Positions 12,662-22,680 of a DNA stretch of 64,000 nucleotides are shown one piece after another; the first letter of the stretch is position 1, and each line of letters begins with the position of its first letter. Below the pieces are notes generated by a model. The model did no database searches. It saw nothing but the letters and a program-made list of their open reading frames with translations, and had not been told where the DNA came from. Source of the DNA: Phymorhynchus buccinoides (taxonomy: Eukaryota; Mollusca; Gastropoda; Neogastropoda; Raphitomidae); NCBI GenBank assembly GCA_017654935.2, contig CM065711.1, positions 28,299,911-28,363,910 on the forward strand, written 5' to 3'. Position numbers and translations under genes: made by a program.

Positions 12662-13681
12662 ATGGAAAACTCAGACCGTCTCAAAAGAGATGATTCGGAC
12701 GCTTGGTACGCTATCAGACAACCCTACATGGACATAACTTATTTAATATGGGATATTTGCCTACCTCTTGTGCTTAGCTTTGGAACGTTTGGAAATGCTA
12801 TGGTGATTCTGACCACGATTCGTCTGCCTTCGTCCACATCAAGCGTCTTCTTCATCATCCTGTCCTTGTCTGATGAAACGTTGCTAGTAATAAGTATTTT
12901 CACTAGTTTGCTGCACAGTTATTTTGACGTACCGTTTATCTACGACATGAGTTCCTGGCAATGTAAGGTCGAAATGGTCATGCTATATATAGTATCAACT
13001 GTTTCAGCCTGGATGCTGGTGTCGCTCACCATGCTCAGAGCTGCCTCCGTGCTGTGGCCACTTCGCGTGAATGCTGTGTGGACCAAGAGAAAGTCCCTCG
13101 CAGCTGCTTGCATAGTGACTATCTTTTTCATCCTGTTCCATGTCCACGTTGCCTTTGGGTACGATCTGAAAGAAGGATACTGCAGTGAAAAAGGATCGGA
13201 AGCGTATATGTGGTTCAAGAATTTTGTTTGGCATTGGATAGACCTGGCTCAGGATTGCCTTCTACCTTTCGCGCTGATGGCTGCCAGCAACAGTGTTCTT
13301 GTCTGGACACTGGTCGGATCAAGCAAACGTCTGGCTGTGCAACAAACCGGCCAGGGGTCCAGAAAGGAGAAAACGTCTTCGTTGACCGTCACCTTGATCG
13401 CAACAAGCGTTTGTTTCGTTCTCCTGACAGCACCGCTGAACGTGTATATGGTGTTGAGAGATCACGTTGACCGGTCTGATCCCGTTACCAGCGGACAGAT
13501 GGAGCTGACGCACGCAGTAGCAATGAACCTGTGGTACCTGAACAGTTCCATCAACTTCTACCTGTACTGTCTGACTGGCACCAAGTTCAGAGCAGAGTTT
13601 CTGAAGATGGTTGTGGAGTTTTACGGCATTTTCCGTAAGACTGGGGACACTTCTCGATCTGAGAACACGCCAATAATGTAA
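12662..13681 (+). CDS. Intronless rhodopsin-class neuropeptide-receptor-like GPCR 2
   Basis: 339 residues from the first ATG (12662); the open frame extends six codons upstream but only to a GTG. Landmarks: GN 44-45, D71, C101 with C174, LRA 125-127 in place of DRY, P202, P258, and NSSINFYLY at 294-302 followed by CLTGTKFRAEF, the helix-8 pattern typical of FMRFamide-type receptors. The block SLTMLRAASVLWPLRV is almost identical in gene 1, so the two are paralogues from tandem duplication; loops and N termini have diverged. The last 16 codons plus the TAA lie inside the first unit of the minisatellite that follows, so the C-terminal tail is repeat-derived or seeded the repeat. Ligand unknown. 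Confidence 0.88.
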   Translation: MENSDRLKRDDSDAWYAIRQPYMDITYLIWDICLPLVLSFGTFGNAMVILTTIRLPSSTSSVFFIILSLSDETLLVISIFTSLLHSYFDVPFIYDMSSWQCKVEMVMLYIVSTVSAWMLVSLTMLRAASVLWPLRVNAVWTKRKSLAAACIVTIFFILFHVHVAFGYDLKEGYCSEKGSEAYMWFKNFVWHWIDLAQDCLLPFALMAASNSVLVWTLVGSSKRLAVQQTGQGSRKEKTSSLTVTLIATSVCFVLLTAPLNVYMVLRDHVDRSDPVTSGQMELTHAVAMNLWYLNSSINFYLYCLTGTKFRAEFLKMVVEFYGIFRKTGDTSRSENTPIM

Positions 13682-14252
13682 TCTGCATTTTCTGTAAGAC
13701 TGGGGACACTTTTCGATCTAAGAACATGCTCAATAATGTAATCTGCATTTTCTGTAAGACTGGGGACATTTCTCTGAGAAGACGCTAATAATGTAATCTG
13801 CATTTTCTGCAAGACTGGGGACAGTTCTCTGAGAACACGCTAATAGTGTAATCTGCATTTTCTGTAAGACTGGGGACAGTTCTCTGAGAACACGCTAATA
13901 GTGTAATCTGCATTTTCTGTAAGACTGGGGACAGTTCTCTGAGAACACGCTAATAGTGTAATCTGCATTTTCTGCAAGACTGGGGACTTCTCTGAGAACA
14001 CGCTAATAATGTAATCTGCATTTTCTGTAAGACTGGGGACAGTTCTCTGACACGCTAATAGTGTAATCTGCATTTTCTGGACTGGGGACAGTTCTCTGAG
14101 AACACGCTAATAATGTCATCTGCATTTTCTGAAGACTGGGGACAGTTCTGAGAACACGCTAATAATGCATCTGCCAATTCTGCAAGACTAATGACAGTTA
14201 TCTGAGAACACGCAATAATGTAATCTGCATTTTCTGTAAGACTGGGGACATT
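13630..14252 (+). repeat. Minisatellite, ~55-bp unit, starting inside the GPCR 2 coding end
   Basis: About twelve copies of a unit containing TGTAAGACTGGGGACA, TTCTCTGAGAACACGC and TAATAATGTAATCTGCA. The first copy (13630-13685) encodes the end of the receptor, including its TAA, which recurs in each unit. Later copies carry small deletions; the last ones are most diverged. Short minus-strand frames here are artefacts of the repeat. Confidence 0.93.
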
Positions 14253-14589
14253 GTAATTAAGTATAAACTGAGAAAGTCAAACAATGACTTCACACACTTT
14301 CTGTAAGATCGAGTAGCTTAGGATCGAGTAGCTTAGCCGAAATGGTAACTCAAAGCAAATAGATTTTATAATGTACTTACAAATTAATATCGGCAAAACT
14401 TACTGAAGGTATACCCACCAATCTATTTCGCTTAATGAACAAATGAAGGATCATATATTTGTATGTGAATCATTGTATTGTCCTTACAGTTTCTTTGTTC
14501 AGTTGCTCATTGAGTAGCTTTTCGTGCTCTCAATAAATATTTTTTTGTTCATTTGATCATAGCGTATCGTGCTCTACCTATTTTTGCTG

Positions 14590-15475
14590 TGTCAAGCTAT
14601 ATTTTTTTGTATCATTCAGTTGATTTTTGCTGTTTCATGCTTTGTTTTTTTGTTCATTTAGTTATTTTTGCTGTTTCATGCTGTTTTTGTTTTGTTCATT
14701 CAGTTATTTTTGCTGTATCATGCTTTATGTTTTTTTGTTCATTCAGTTGATTTTTGCTGTTTCATGCTTTTTATATTTTTTTGTTCATTCAGTGGATTAT
14801 AGCTGTATCATGCTTTATGTTTTTTTGTTCATTCAGTGGATTTTTGCGGTTTCATGCTTTATATATTTTTGTTGTTCATTCAGTGGATTATAGCTGTATC
14901 ATGCTTTATGTTTTTTTGTTCATTCAGTGGATTTTTGCGGTTTCATGCTTTATATATTTTTGTTGTTCATTCAGTGGATTATAGCTGTATCATGCTTTAT
15001 GTTTTTTTGTTCATTCAGTTGATTTTTGCGGTTTCATGCTTTATATATTTTTGTTGTTCATTCAGTGGATTATAGCTGTATCATGCTTTATGTTTTTTTG
15101 TTCATTCAGTGGATTTTTGCGGTTTCATGCTTTATATATTTTTGTTGTTCATTCAGTGGATTATAGCTGTATCATGCTTTATGTTTTTTTGTTCATTCAG
15201 TGGATTTTTGCGGTTTCATGCTTTATATATTTTTGTTGTTCATTCAGTGGATTATAGCTGTATCATGCTTTATGTTTTTTTGTTCATTCAGTTGATTATA
15301 GCTGTATCATGCTTTATATGTTTTTTTGTTCATTCAGTGGATTATAGCTGTATCATGCTTTATGTTTTTTTGTTCATTCAGTTGATTATAGCTGTATCAG
15401 GCTATATATGTTTTTTGGTTCATTCAGTTGATTATAGCTGTATCATGCTATATATGTTTATTCATTCAGTTCATG
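14590..15475 (+). repeat. Satellite array, ~45-bp monomers in ~91-bp dimers
   Basis: About twenty monomers built around GTTCATTCAGTGGATT and TCATGCTTTAT. From about 14790 two variants alternate (ATAGCTGTATCATGC and TTTGCGGTTTCATGC), giving a higher-order period near 91 bp; the 3' end reverts to one variant. An open frame runs through all units because monomer lengths keep frame in places; the predicted hydrophobic peptide has no family signature and is rejected as a gene. Confidence 0.93.
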
Positions 15476-15599
15476 GTACTCCATTCTCAAAGACCTTCAA
15501 AGACTACTATGAACCCTGGTTGATCACAGCTACATGGTGCTTCCATGAGTTTTTCTGTTCATCATTGCTGTCTGTCCCATAGTCTTCTGGCATTGTAAG

Positions 15600-15830
15600 T
15601 ATGCATTCAGTTCCTACCGAAAATTCTCTGCCCGTTTTGTGCCCTGAGATGCGAACGCCCCCTACCTAAGATTATCGTCCTTGCCTGTCATGTAGTAGTA
15701 ATTATATAGCCAAAGAAAATTCTCTGCCTTGAGATGCGAACGCCACCCACTTAAGATTATCGTCCTTGCATGTCATGTAGTAGTATATAGCCACAGAAAA
15801 TTATCTGCACCTGACTCGTCAATAGGTGGC
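15600..15830 (+). repeat. Three diverged tandem copies of a ~90-bp unit
   Basis: The phrases GAAAATTCTCTGCC, TGAGATGCGAACGCC and AAGATTATCGTCCTTGC..TGTCATGTAGTAGT occur at about 15618, 15716 and, shortened, at 15796. No coding support. Confidence 0.7.
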
Positions 15831-15887
15831 ACTGATGAGCAGTTCGGGCCTAAAATTATCGCCCTTTCGTGTCGGCAAGAAGTACTA

Positions 15888-16061
15888 CAGTGGAACCTCC
15901 CTTACAAGACCTTCAAAAATCATCCAAAATGAGGTCTTAAAGGGAGGGGTCTTGAAGGGAGGTAATTTTAATACCTATAAAGTAGGGTTATGTCTCGGAG
16001 AAGTAGGCCTTATGTGGGAGGGAGTCTTATAATGGGAGGTCTTATAAGGGATGTTCCACTG
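15888..16061. mobile_element. Tc1/mariner-type MITE (CAGTGGAACCTCCC family), copy 1
   Basis: Ends CAGTGGAACCTCCCTTA and TGTTCCACTG lie between TA dinucleotides (15886-15887 and 16062-16063). The body is built of GGTCTTATAAGGGAGG-like inverted and direct blocks. TA target plus CAGT termini fit Tc1/mariner mobilisation. Other copies: 32263, 39075 and 61384, and a chimaeric remnant near 59405-59570. Confidence 0.8.
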
Positions 16062-16344
16062 TATAAAGCCCCATTCCCCACATCCTGACTGCTTTTAGTC
16101 GTCAGAATCTTCAAAACGATGAAGTTGGACGTCAAAATGAAGAAGCTATTTGTTTTTTTTAAAGTTATTTCCTTTCAAAGAGGCAAGCATTCTTATCATT
16201 GATTGTGGTTAGGGATAGGAAAAGACCTTACAAGTGGTACATCGCAATAAAACAATGTGAGCCTAATGGATACAAACTTTGAATTGGTTTACACTGGTGA
16301 CGGTAAAGGCATGAACTAATTGCAAACCCAAATATTTGTAAGCC

Positions 16345-16600
16345 TTAAAGGGCCACCCTGACGGATGAGGTTTTGTAAGAAACACGTCCAGATCACCAGG
16401 AAAACACCCTTTACAGAGATTGCAACTCGCTTTGCTCTGGTTTCCTAGAAATCAAACCGTCAAATCAGCGATTCCTCCTTGGCGGAGCTGCTGGAGGTCA
16501 AATTCTTTCACCCAAAGAGAAGACGTGTGCTGTCTCTTTTCTAATGGCCGCCTGCTTTAGACCAAATCGTTCACACAACATTTTCGCAAGCCTTTAGCAA
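16345..16600 (+). repeat. Fragment of the 4-kb foldback family
   Basis: Begins AAAGGGCCACCCTGACGGATGAG-like and contains AACACGTCCAGATCACC, GCTTTGCTCTGGTTTC and TCCTTGGCGGAG, the same blocks as the arm at 4022. One arm only. Confidence 0.7.
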
Positions 16601-16644
16601 TCTGAATGAAAGTTAGTTTAACATCCTCCGGCAAAACATAAGTA

Positions 16645-16859
16645 GGGGAAGACGGGGTAAAAAGCGCATGGGCGGGTAAGAAGCCCACCCCAATTATCTC
16701 ATGAAATGAAGCAAATTTCATTCTCATTTTGCCCATGAGACGAGCGTTAATGTCTAGCATTCGTCTCATGGGCAAATTTGACTGAAATTTTCTTTATTTC
16801 ATGAGATAATTGGGGTGGGCCTTCTTACCCGCCCATGCGCTTTTTACCCCGTCTTCCCC
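16645..16859. mobile_element. Foldback MITE, 215 bp, TA target
   Basis: Nearly the whole element is a hairpin: GGGGAAGACGGGGTAAAAAG at the left is exactly mirrored at the right, and the pairing continues through CGCATGGGCGGGTAAGAAG and CCCACCCCAATTATCTCATG to a centre near 16750. TA flanks both ends (16643-16644, 16860-16861). No coding capacity. Confidence 0.9.
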
Positions 16860-17126
16860 TATGTGTCCGTATTTCCCCTAATCGGTGTATTTCTTATGTC
16901 ATTATGCCTCATTTCTTTTTAAAAATTAAGATGACATTTGCTTTCTTTGCGATGATAACCATGACTAGCTGTAGGCTTATAATCTTTTGTGGTCAGGGAT
17001 TGTGTCAGCATAAAAACAACAAAGATTGTGTGCCGTGTGTGTGTGCGCACGCGTACGTGTGTGCGTGAAATGAAACTATCGTTAATGGATACAACTAAAG
17101 ATCAAAGAAAGGAAATTTTAAAAAAA

Positions 17127-17203
17127 TGCCATTGCCGAGATTCGAACTCGGAACATTCGCATGAGAGACAAACGCTCTACTCAATGTGCCATTCACTGTT
17201 GAT
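17127..17203 (-). repeat. tRNA-like sequence (pseudogene or SINE head)
   Basis: On the minus strand a perfect T arm (CCGAG TTCGAAT CTCGG), a plausible 5-bp anticodon stem with loop CTCTCAT, and an A-box-like TTGAGTAGAGCG are visible, but the acceptor ends do not pair. I therefore call it a tRNA-derived relic, not a functional tRNA. Confidence 0.6.
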
Positions 17204-17297
17204 GACATTCTTAGCAATACTCTCTAACCCACTAAAGTAAAATGTTATCCGTTTACTGTGTTCTTTTCAGTATTTAATTATCAAAATCATTAATATA

Positions 17298-17700
17298 CTG
17301 GTCTCCAAAAGTTAAGGGCCGGCTTCTGTTTTCAGTAGCTTGATATCTATTTATTGTGCACTAAGACAACAATGAAGAAAATGGCAAAACTTAGGCTACT
17401 CAATAACTTTCCTTCCTGTTGCACGTGCCTGAACCAGTTTTGCAGACATTGCAGTACAGCAACAGCGTTTTCAGGTACGCTTAAAATGTGGAATTTCACG
17501 AAAGTTTGGTCTCTTTTCGCTGAAGAATCAGGGCTGATGCAGGTTTCTTGCCTATTGCACGTGCAAGGCATGACTGTAGTGAACACTGCTGAGCAAAAGT
17601 TAGACACGAATGTGTATTTAAGGGCGGCAACCAGAGCTCTCAATAAGCATGCCTCCAAGACAGAAGAGAGTTCTTCCGGCCCTTACATTTTGGAGACCAG
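17298..17700. mobile_element. TIR element with CTGGTCTCCAAAA ends
   Basis: CTGGTCTCCAAAAGTTAAGG at the left is mirrored by CCTTACATTTTGGAGACCAG at the right, allowing for one small difference. A 124-codon frame (17354-17728, +) overlaps the inside and crosses the right end; it has no recognisable domain, so I do not call it a gene. Confidence 0.65.
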
Positions 17701-17956
17701 GGACGGTATTCACGTTGAGATAGCATGAGACTTAGCATGATGCTAACTTAGAAGCTCTTCCAATGTCCTATAGGATTTAATAGGACTTTTGGAAGAGCTT
17801 CTAAGTTAGCATCATGCTAAGTCTCATGCTATCTCGACATGAATACCGTCCTTAGAAGCTCTTCCGAAAGTCCTATTAAATCCTATAGGACATTGGAAGA
17901 GCTTCTAAGTTAGCATCATGCCAAGTCTCATGCTATCTCAACGTGAATACCGTCCC
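17700..17956. repeat. Nested palindromes bounded by GGGACGGTATTCACG inverted ends
   Basis: The outer 34 bp (starting GGGACGGTATTCACGTTGAG) are mirrored at 17923-17956. Inside, 17701-17776 is almost perfectly inverted at 17777-17852, and a further copy of the inner block (GAAGCTCTTCC...TAGGACATTGGAAGAGC) follows. Probably a foldback element that duplicated one arm. Confidence 0.85.
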
Positions 17957-17993
17957 AATATATTTGAAAGCTCACAGTATACTAAATATTTAG

Positions 17994-18190
17994 TGGCGGT
18001 ACCATAGCCAATGAGGTTTAACCGAGGCGTGGTTACCGCTACACCTATCTATATTGTTAAAAACTCGGGACTTTACTGGTGTTGCACTGCCTCCGGGCAC
18101 TGCAGCCAGTATTGTTCCCACCATCTTTGTATTTACAAATGTCCCATATGTGTCTATGACCGAGTGGACGTAAAACATCATTTTCAGCTC
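17994..18190 (+). repeat. R190 interspersed repeat, copy 2
   Basis: Same family as 4578-4777: GTGGCGGTACCATAGCC, ATGAGGTTTAACCGAGGCG, GGGACTTTACTGGTG, GTCCCATATGTGTC and GGACGTAAAACA are shared. Confidence 0.75.
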
Positions 18191-18850
18191 ATGTTTGAAA
18201 GCTTGCATTATGTGTGCAAAGTTTGATCGATGAACGCCTTTTAGATAGCGAAAAAAAGCCTACGTTAAAGTTGCCACGGACGGACACACACGGAAAACCG
18301 AAGCAGCATGAAAACATACTCACTTTCGCGTCGTTGACACGAGTAAGCCAAAAACTAATGGCATGTTCTTTGGGCGATTGACTAATCTTGGACAACACGA
18401 TATCACAATTTGCTAATAGAATTATGTGGCGTGTTGTTCAGAAATAGACTAAAGCAAAACCTCTGGACGAAAGACACAACTTTCACAAAATCAATTTCTA
18501 AACAATAAAACATAACTCAAGTCATTCCGGACATATATGTCCAGAATTAATAGGTAGCTGTCAATTTGATGTATTTGCTTCAAGGGAAGTACATCTGTGT
18601 GCACACGATACTTCTAAACTCGCTTCGCTCCCTTAGACCACAATTTTGCCTCTGACTGCTTTTTTGTAGTGGCGTGTTGTGGGGTAACCTATCGGTGTGG
18701 TTTATTATGAAGTCTACATATAAAAAAAAGTCTGATCTACCACTTCCCTACGTCTAAACCTGAAGCAAAAACTTGTAATCTTCTTTCATTTCTTTTTTTG
18801 TTTATGCATATTTTATTTGAGTGTATGACTGGAGTGATTTGAGGTTTTTT
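18191..18850. other. Non-coding stretch, no gene seen
   Basis: No recognisable coding exon, RNA or element apart from short AT-rich tracts. Confidence 0.4.
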
Positions 18851-18854
18851 TAAT

Positions 18855-19170
18855 AATTCAAAATCGTTGCGATGCAAATGAGTTAATGGGTGAAAAGCGG
18901 TAGGCGCTGCACTTGCGGCGACGCGCTCTCCGGGGGAGAGAAGCCTGAATTTCACAGAGATGAGTATCTGTGACCAGAATATACCAAATACCAAAGTTCG
19001 CAAGTACAGACTTGTCCTTCGAAGTCGGAGTGTGGCTGCGCACGTGGCGGGGTAATCAAAAACGGTCACACACGTAATGTTCTCATCCCTAGCTGGTGCA
19101 CTTGTACCCATAGTGTTCAAGTGCTTCGGCTGTTGGGATGATCCCTGGAGTCTTTAAGCCAGGGTAAGAA
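18855..19170 (-). repeat. SINE-S tail fragment followed by short repeat (R150 family)
   Basis: 18910-18975 resembles the 3' block of SINE family S (ACGCGCTCTCCGGG, AATTTCACAGAGATG). 19005-19170 is the R150 family: its complement contains CCTGGCTTAAAGACTCCAGG, GGGATGATCCCAACAGCCG and CGTGTGTGACCGTTTTTGAT. Other copies are at 34828, 50738 and 62765. Confidence 0.7.
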
Positions 19171-20285
19171 CGACAACAAAAAAGTACAGAAACCTTTCTA
19201 CAGGAGACCTTGAAAGCTCAAATGTCCAAAAAAGGTCTTAACTCTCTATACTATTGTACGCTATAGCGTACATGACGCGCTAAAACGTTCCATACTAGGC
19301 ATTGCATCATTACATAAAAACCATTTTAAAAATAATGCTTAACCGCAGTTTTGAAAATTTGCGGTATTGTTTATAATAATAAAAGCTAGCATATGTTATA
19401 ATTCCAAAGCAAAATTTTTATAATTAGCAGATTTAGAAAAAGCATGACAAAGACGACGAAGAGAGGGGTAGTGACTCATTTGCATTCATTGCAGTACTAA
19501 AAATAGACTGGAAGTGATTTCATTGGTTGAAAACTATTAAGGGACCGTAGAGGAACACTTCTATACCAGTTTGGGTTGCCAGGCTTCGCGGAGTTGTGAA
19601 TGGTTAAACGCTATAGTGTACATTAGTATTGTAAGGGTTAAACCTGAAGATTTTCAAAGGAAATGGGGCAGGGGTTCAGGGTGGGGGTTTCACCTCTTGG
19701 TCAACAGGAAAACATGCTAGCTACGATGTTTACACCTGGCAGGACACAGACCAGCAAGCACTTCTGCTTCCGTTAAAGCAAAACTCAAACCGGTTTCTAT
19801 GCGGCAATCGGTTCTTCGCTTACAGCAAAGCCATTATTCGTTTCTTTGTTATGCTTCTAATGTTCAAAATTAACCTTTTTTTTATTTTTCTTAAATGTGT
19901 GATTTTTCAGTCTGTGATCTGTGACTTATTTCGAGTAGGCACACTATAAGCTTTAAGCTTGTTGCTGCCGTCATTCATGTTCATTTTATTTGGTGTATAT
20001 GTTTTGCTTGTCAATAAAAAATCATTTAAACCAAAGCCATTATTTCCTGTTTTTTACTATATTTTTGTTGATTTATTTCAAAAAACGGATTTCAGTCTGT
20101 ACCGATTTTTCAAAAAAAGGATTTCCTTCCTGAAAAGGAAGCAGTTTAAGCCATGGTATTGAACAGTTGTAAAGGGAAGCAATCGGCCAGCAAAGAGTGA
20201 GTCAATAGGGAGCTGGACAGTCAGTAGGCCGGATATGGGGGGGGGGGGGGATAAAAAATATTTTGGTCACATCTAGAGGGAGTCT
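19171..20285. other. Non-coding stretch between repeats
   Basis: The segment 19255-19640 has weakly inverted ends (GTACGCTATAGCGTACAT and CGCTATAGTGTACATTAG), suggesting another TIR element. 19640-20285 holds no recognisable gene; a G-run lies at 20238-20250. Confidence 0.4.
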
Positions 20286-20289
20286 TATT

Positions 20290-20880
20290 GGCCACTGCAA
20301 AGAACACCTTTTGCAAGAGTGAATCCCTTGGTGGGTGGGGGAAGATGGTTGAGTACTGACCACTAACTCTCGCAATAACCCTATTTGAACAATGGCTGCC
20401 TTTTGCAAGAGTGAATGCCCTTGGTGGGTGGGGGAAGATGGTTGAGTACTGACCAAACAAGGGCATAACTCTCGCCAATAACCCTATTTGAGGCCTTAAT
20501 GGCTGCCTTTTGCAAGAGTGAATGCCCTTGGTGGGTGGGGGAAGATGGTTGAGTACTGACCAAACAAGGGCATAACTCTCGCCAATAACCCTATTTGAGG
20601 CTACTTAATGGCTGCCTTTTGCAAGAGTGAATGCCCTTGGTGGGGGGGGGAAGATGATTGAGTACTGAACAAACAAGGGATTAACTCGCCAATAACCCAA
20701 TTTGAGGCCACTTAATGGCTGCCTTTTGCAAGAGTGAATGCCCTTGGTGGGTGGGGGAAGATGGCTGAGCACTGACCGAACAAGGGTATAACTCTTGCCA
20801 ATAACCCTATTTGAGGCTACTTAATGGCTGCCTTTTGCAAGAGTGAATGCCCTTTTGGATACTGATCAACAAGGGTTTAA
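20290..20880 (+). repeat. Minisatellite, ~115-bp unit, six copies
   Basis: Units contain TTTTGCAAGAGTGAATGCCC, TTGGTGGGTGGGGGAAGATG, TTGAGTACTGACCAAACAAG and AACTCTCGCCAATAACCC. Outer copies are shortened or diverged. Lies about 1 kb beyond the RPL7 stop codon. Confidence 0.9.
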
Positions 20881-21003
20881 CTCTTGCCGTCAATAACCCT
20901 AGTTGCAGTGGCCAATAGGAAAGGTGTTGATACTGAGGTTCCACTGTACATGACTTTATTTCATTCACAGGTATGCCCAAGCATGCACACACACACACAC
21001 ATA

Positions 21004-21712
21004 TGTGACCCAGCACCACGAAAGGGACATTAAGTCGCTGGGCTAGTTTCTCACAATAGGCTTGGAAAGTCAAAAATCTCAATTTTTTTTGTCAATTTTG
21101 GTGTGTTTTTGTGTGTGTTCTCTAACATCTTATCTTTCATATTTATAAAGGACAATCTTTATGGTCTCTAAATGGTCTTATAAGTGTTTTAAAACGAGTA
21201 CGTCAATGCATTTTCTTCAGCTAGGCTAGACTTTAGACCATGTTTTCTCAAAATGGCAGACGCTCACCCTGCTAACTTTAAATGCTCATAACTCTGGAAC
21301 GGAAAAAGATACAAGAATGGTTCTTGTATCAGTAGAAAGAGAATTGTCTGAAGTTTCCAAAAATATAATTCTCTCAGAATGGTCAGTTTGACACTTACAT
21401 GGGTGCTCCTGGGAAATTTCAATAATCCTGCAAGGCAGGGGTCCAGGGGCCGCCCAGTTAACAACTTGACTTAATCCTAAAAACGTAAAGTTCCTGGTAA
21501 AGGCATGTAAATATTGATCTGTTTCATTTCTTTTTTATTCTACACATGCGAGAAACCGACAAAACGTTTATAAACAGGAAATGTGTTGCTTCTCAAATTA
21601 TCATAATCCAGCGACGCTGGCTTCAGGCCAAAAAAAAATCCTGCATTTCAGGACATCCTGAAAACAGGAGCATCCATGCATTTAATGTCCCTTTCGTGGC
21701 GCTGGGTCACAC
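21004..21712 (+). mobile_element. 709-bp TIR element (TGTGACCCAGC family), copy 1
   Basis: Ends TGTGACCCAGCACCACGAAA / complement at the right (TTTCGTGGCGCTGGGTCACA) extend over about 28 bp. It sits in a (CA)n tract, 113 bp downstream of the RPL7 stop. The inside has no credible protein. A second copy, on the minus strand and carrying nested insertions, is at 50953-52019; fragments flank the hAT element at 36119 (35985-36050 and 36755-36860). Confidence 0.85.
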
Positions 21713-21824
21713 ACACACAATTCAAAATAAACTCCAGATTCTGTCATTGCTTTTTCTCTTTACTTTTCTATGTACTTTTTCCAACAGGCAGGCTTTGACA
21801 GAGGCGATCGCTGACAGCTTGATT

Positions 21825-21864
21825 TTAGACCATTTTCCTCAGCAGAGTGTTGATCTTGTCGTCC
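21825..21864 (-). CDS. RPL7: RPL7 exon 7 (C terminus, stop)
   Basis: Acceptor TCTGTTACAG ends at 21865; 40 nt encode the final twelve residues DDKINTLLRKMV and TAA (21827-21825). The phase (split AG|G = R) continues exon 6 exactly. Eukaryotic L7 ends with a similar INxLLRRM-type helix. No canonical AATAAA is seen immediately downstream; the nearest complement (TTTATT) is about 290 bp away at 21534, beyond the start of the inserted TIR element, so the true polyadenylation signal is probably non-canonical. Confidence 0.92.
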
Positions 21865-21869
21865 CTGTA

Positions 21870-22370
21870 ACAGAGAAAGAAAAAAATGTCGGTCAACATT
21901 TGTGAAATTGAAATCAGCAGAGCTGCAAACCTGAAACTAGAATCCAGGCATGGTAATGGAGGAAAGGCATTTTTCTCTGAAAACATTACAGGGTTTGAGG
22001 AGATGCTGTCTCTTGGTGTAGCCAAGGGATTAAAAACCCTTTATGATGATCGGGTGGGTAATTGGTCTTGAAGGTGAATATGTAAAACTGTTCAAACTTG
22101 GGGAAAGGGCATCTCCTCAAGCTTCTGACAGTTGATTTACTGCACTCACTTTTCTCTGAATTCAGAGAATTCCCTGAAAATGACCATGCCTGGAATCCCA
22201 TTCCCTGAAAACGCTAAAACCGATTGGGGCTGAACATTTCTTTTTTCGTTTTGTTACCTCAAAAGCAAAAGCTACAATATCATATGCTCCAAAAACCGGA
22301 AGCACAAGTTTCGGAACTACAAACACTGAATTTCCTGAGTATGCTGGTGTCATAAGAAATAAGTAGCTGC
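21870..22370 (+). repeat. Interspersed repeat in RPL7 intron 6, paired with 25555-25830
   Basis: Shared phrases with 25.6 kb: AATGGAGGAAA.GCATTT, GGAGATG.TGTCTCTTGGTG, ATGTAAAACTGTTCAAACTT and CACTTTTCTCTGAATTCAGA. 22371-22560 is a further repeat whose complement recurs at 44960-45080 and includes CTAACCCTAACC. Confidence 0.65.
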
Positions 22371-22680
22371 CATGAAATAAGTACCCTTCGCATGCGAACT
22401 ATAACCATCCTAACCCTAACCACGGAAAGAACCAAGAAATAGAGCAGGAGGGTGTAAATCTACATCTTTACCGAGAAATCGACGTACTTAGTTTCGTAAA
22501 ATTCACAATGGCGGACGATAAAACACTATTGGAATGAGGAATGCCTACTTATTTCATGAGGTAGAATATTCTCTTCACACCGGGGAAGAAAAACACCCCT
22601 AAATACATCACCAAGAAACGAAACAAGTGAAAATGGAAATCAGCTAAAACACCTAATAAATGTTTTTTTAAAAATAACTT

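Noticed and set aside
14553..15582. Series of hydrophobic open frames, up to 157 codons
   Set aside because: They exist only because satellite monomers lack stops in one frame. The peptide is a direct repeat with no family signature.
17127..17203. Functional tRNA gene
   Set aside because: The T arm and anticodon arm are plausible, but the acceptor stem does not pair and there is no terminator-like T run in the right place.
17354..17728. 124-codon frame starting MCTKTTMKKMAKLRL
   Set aside because: It lies inside and runs across the end of a TIR element, is not similar to any transposase I know, and its codon content is unremarkable.
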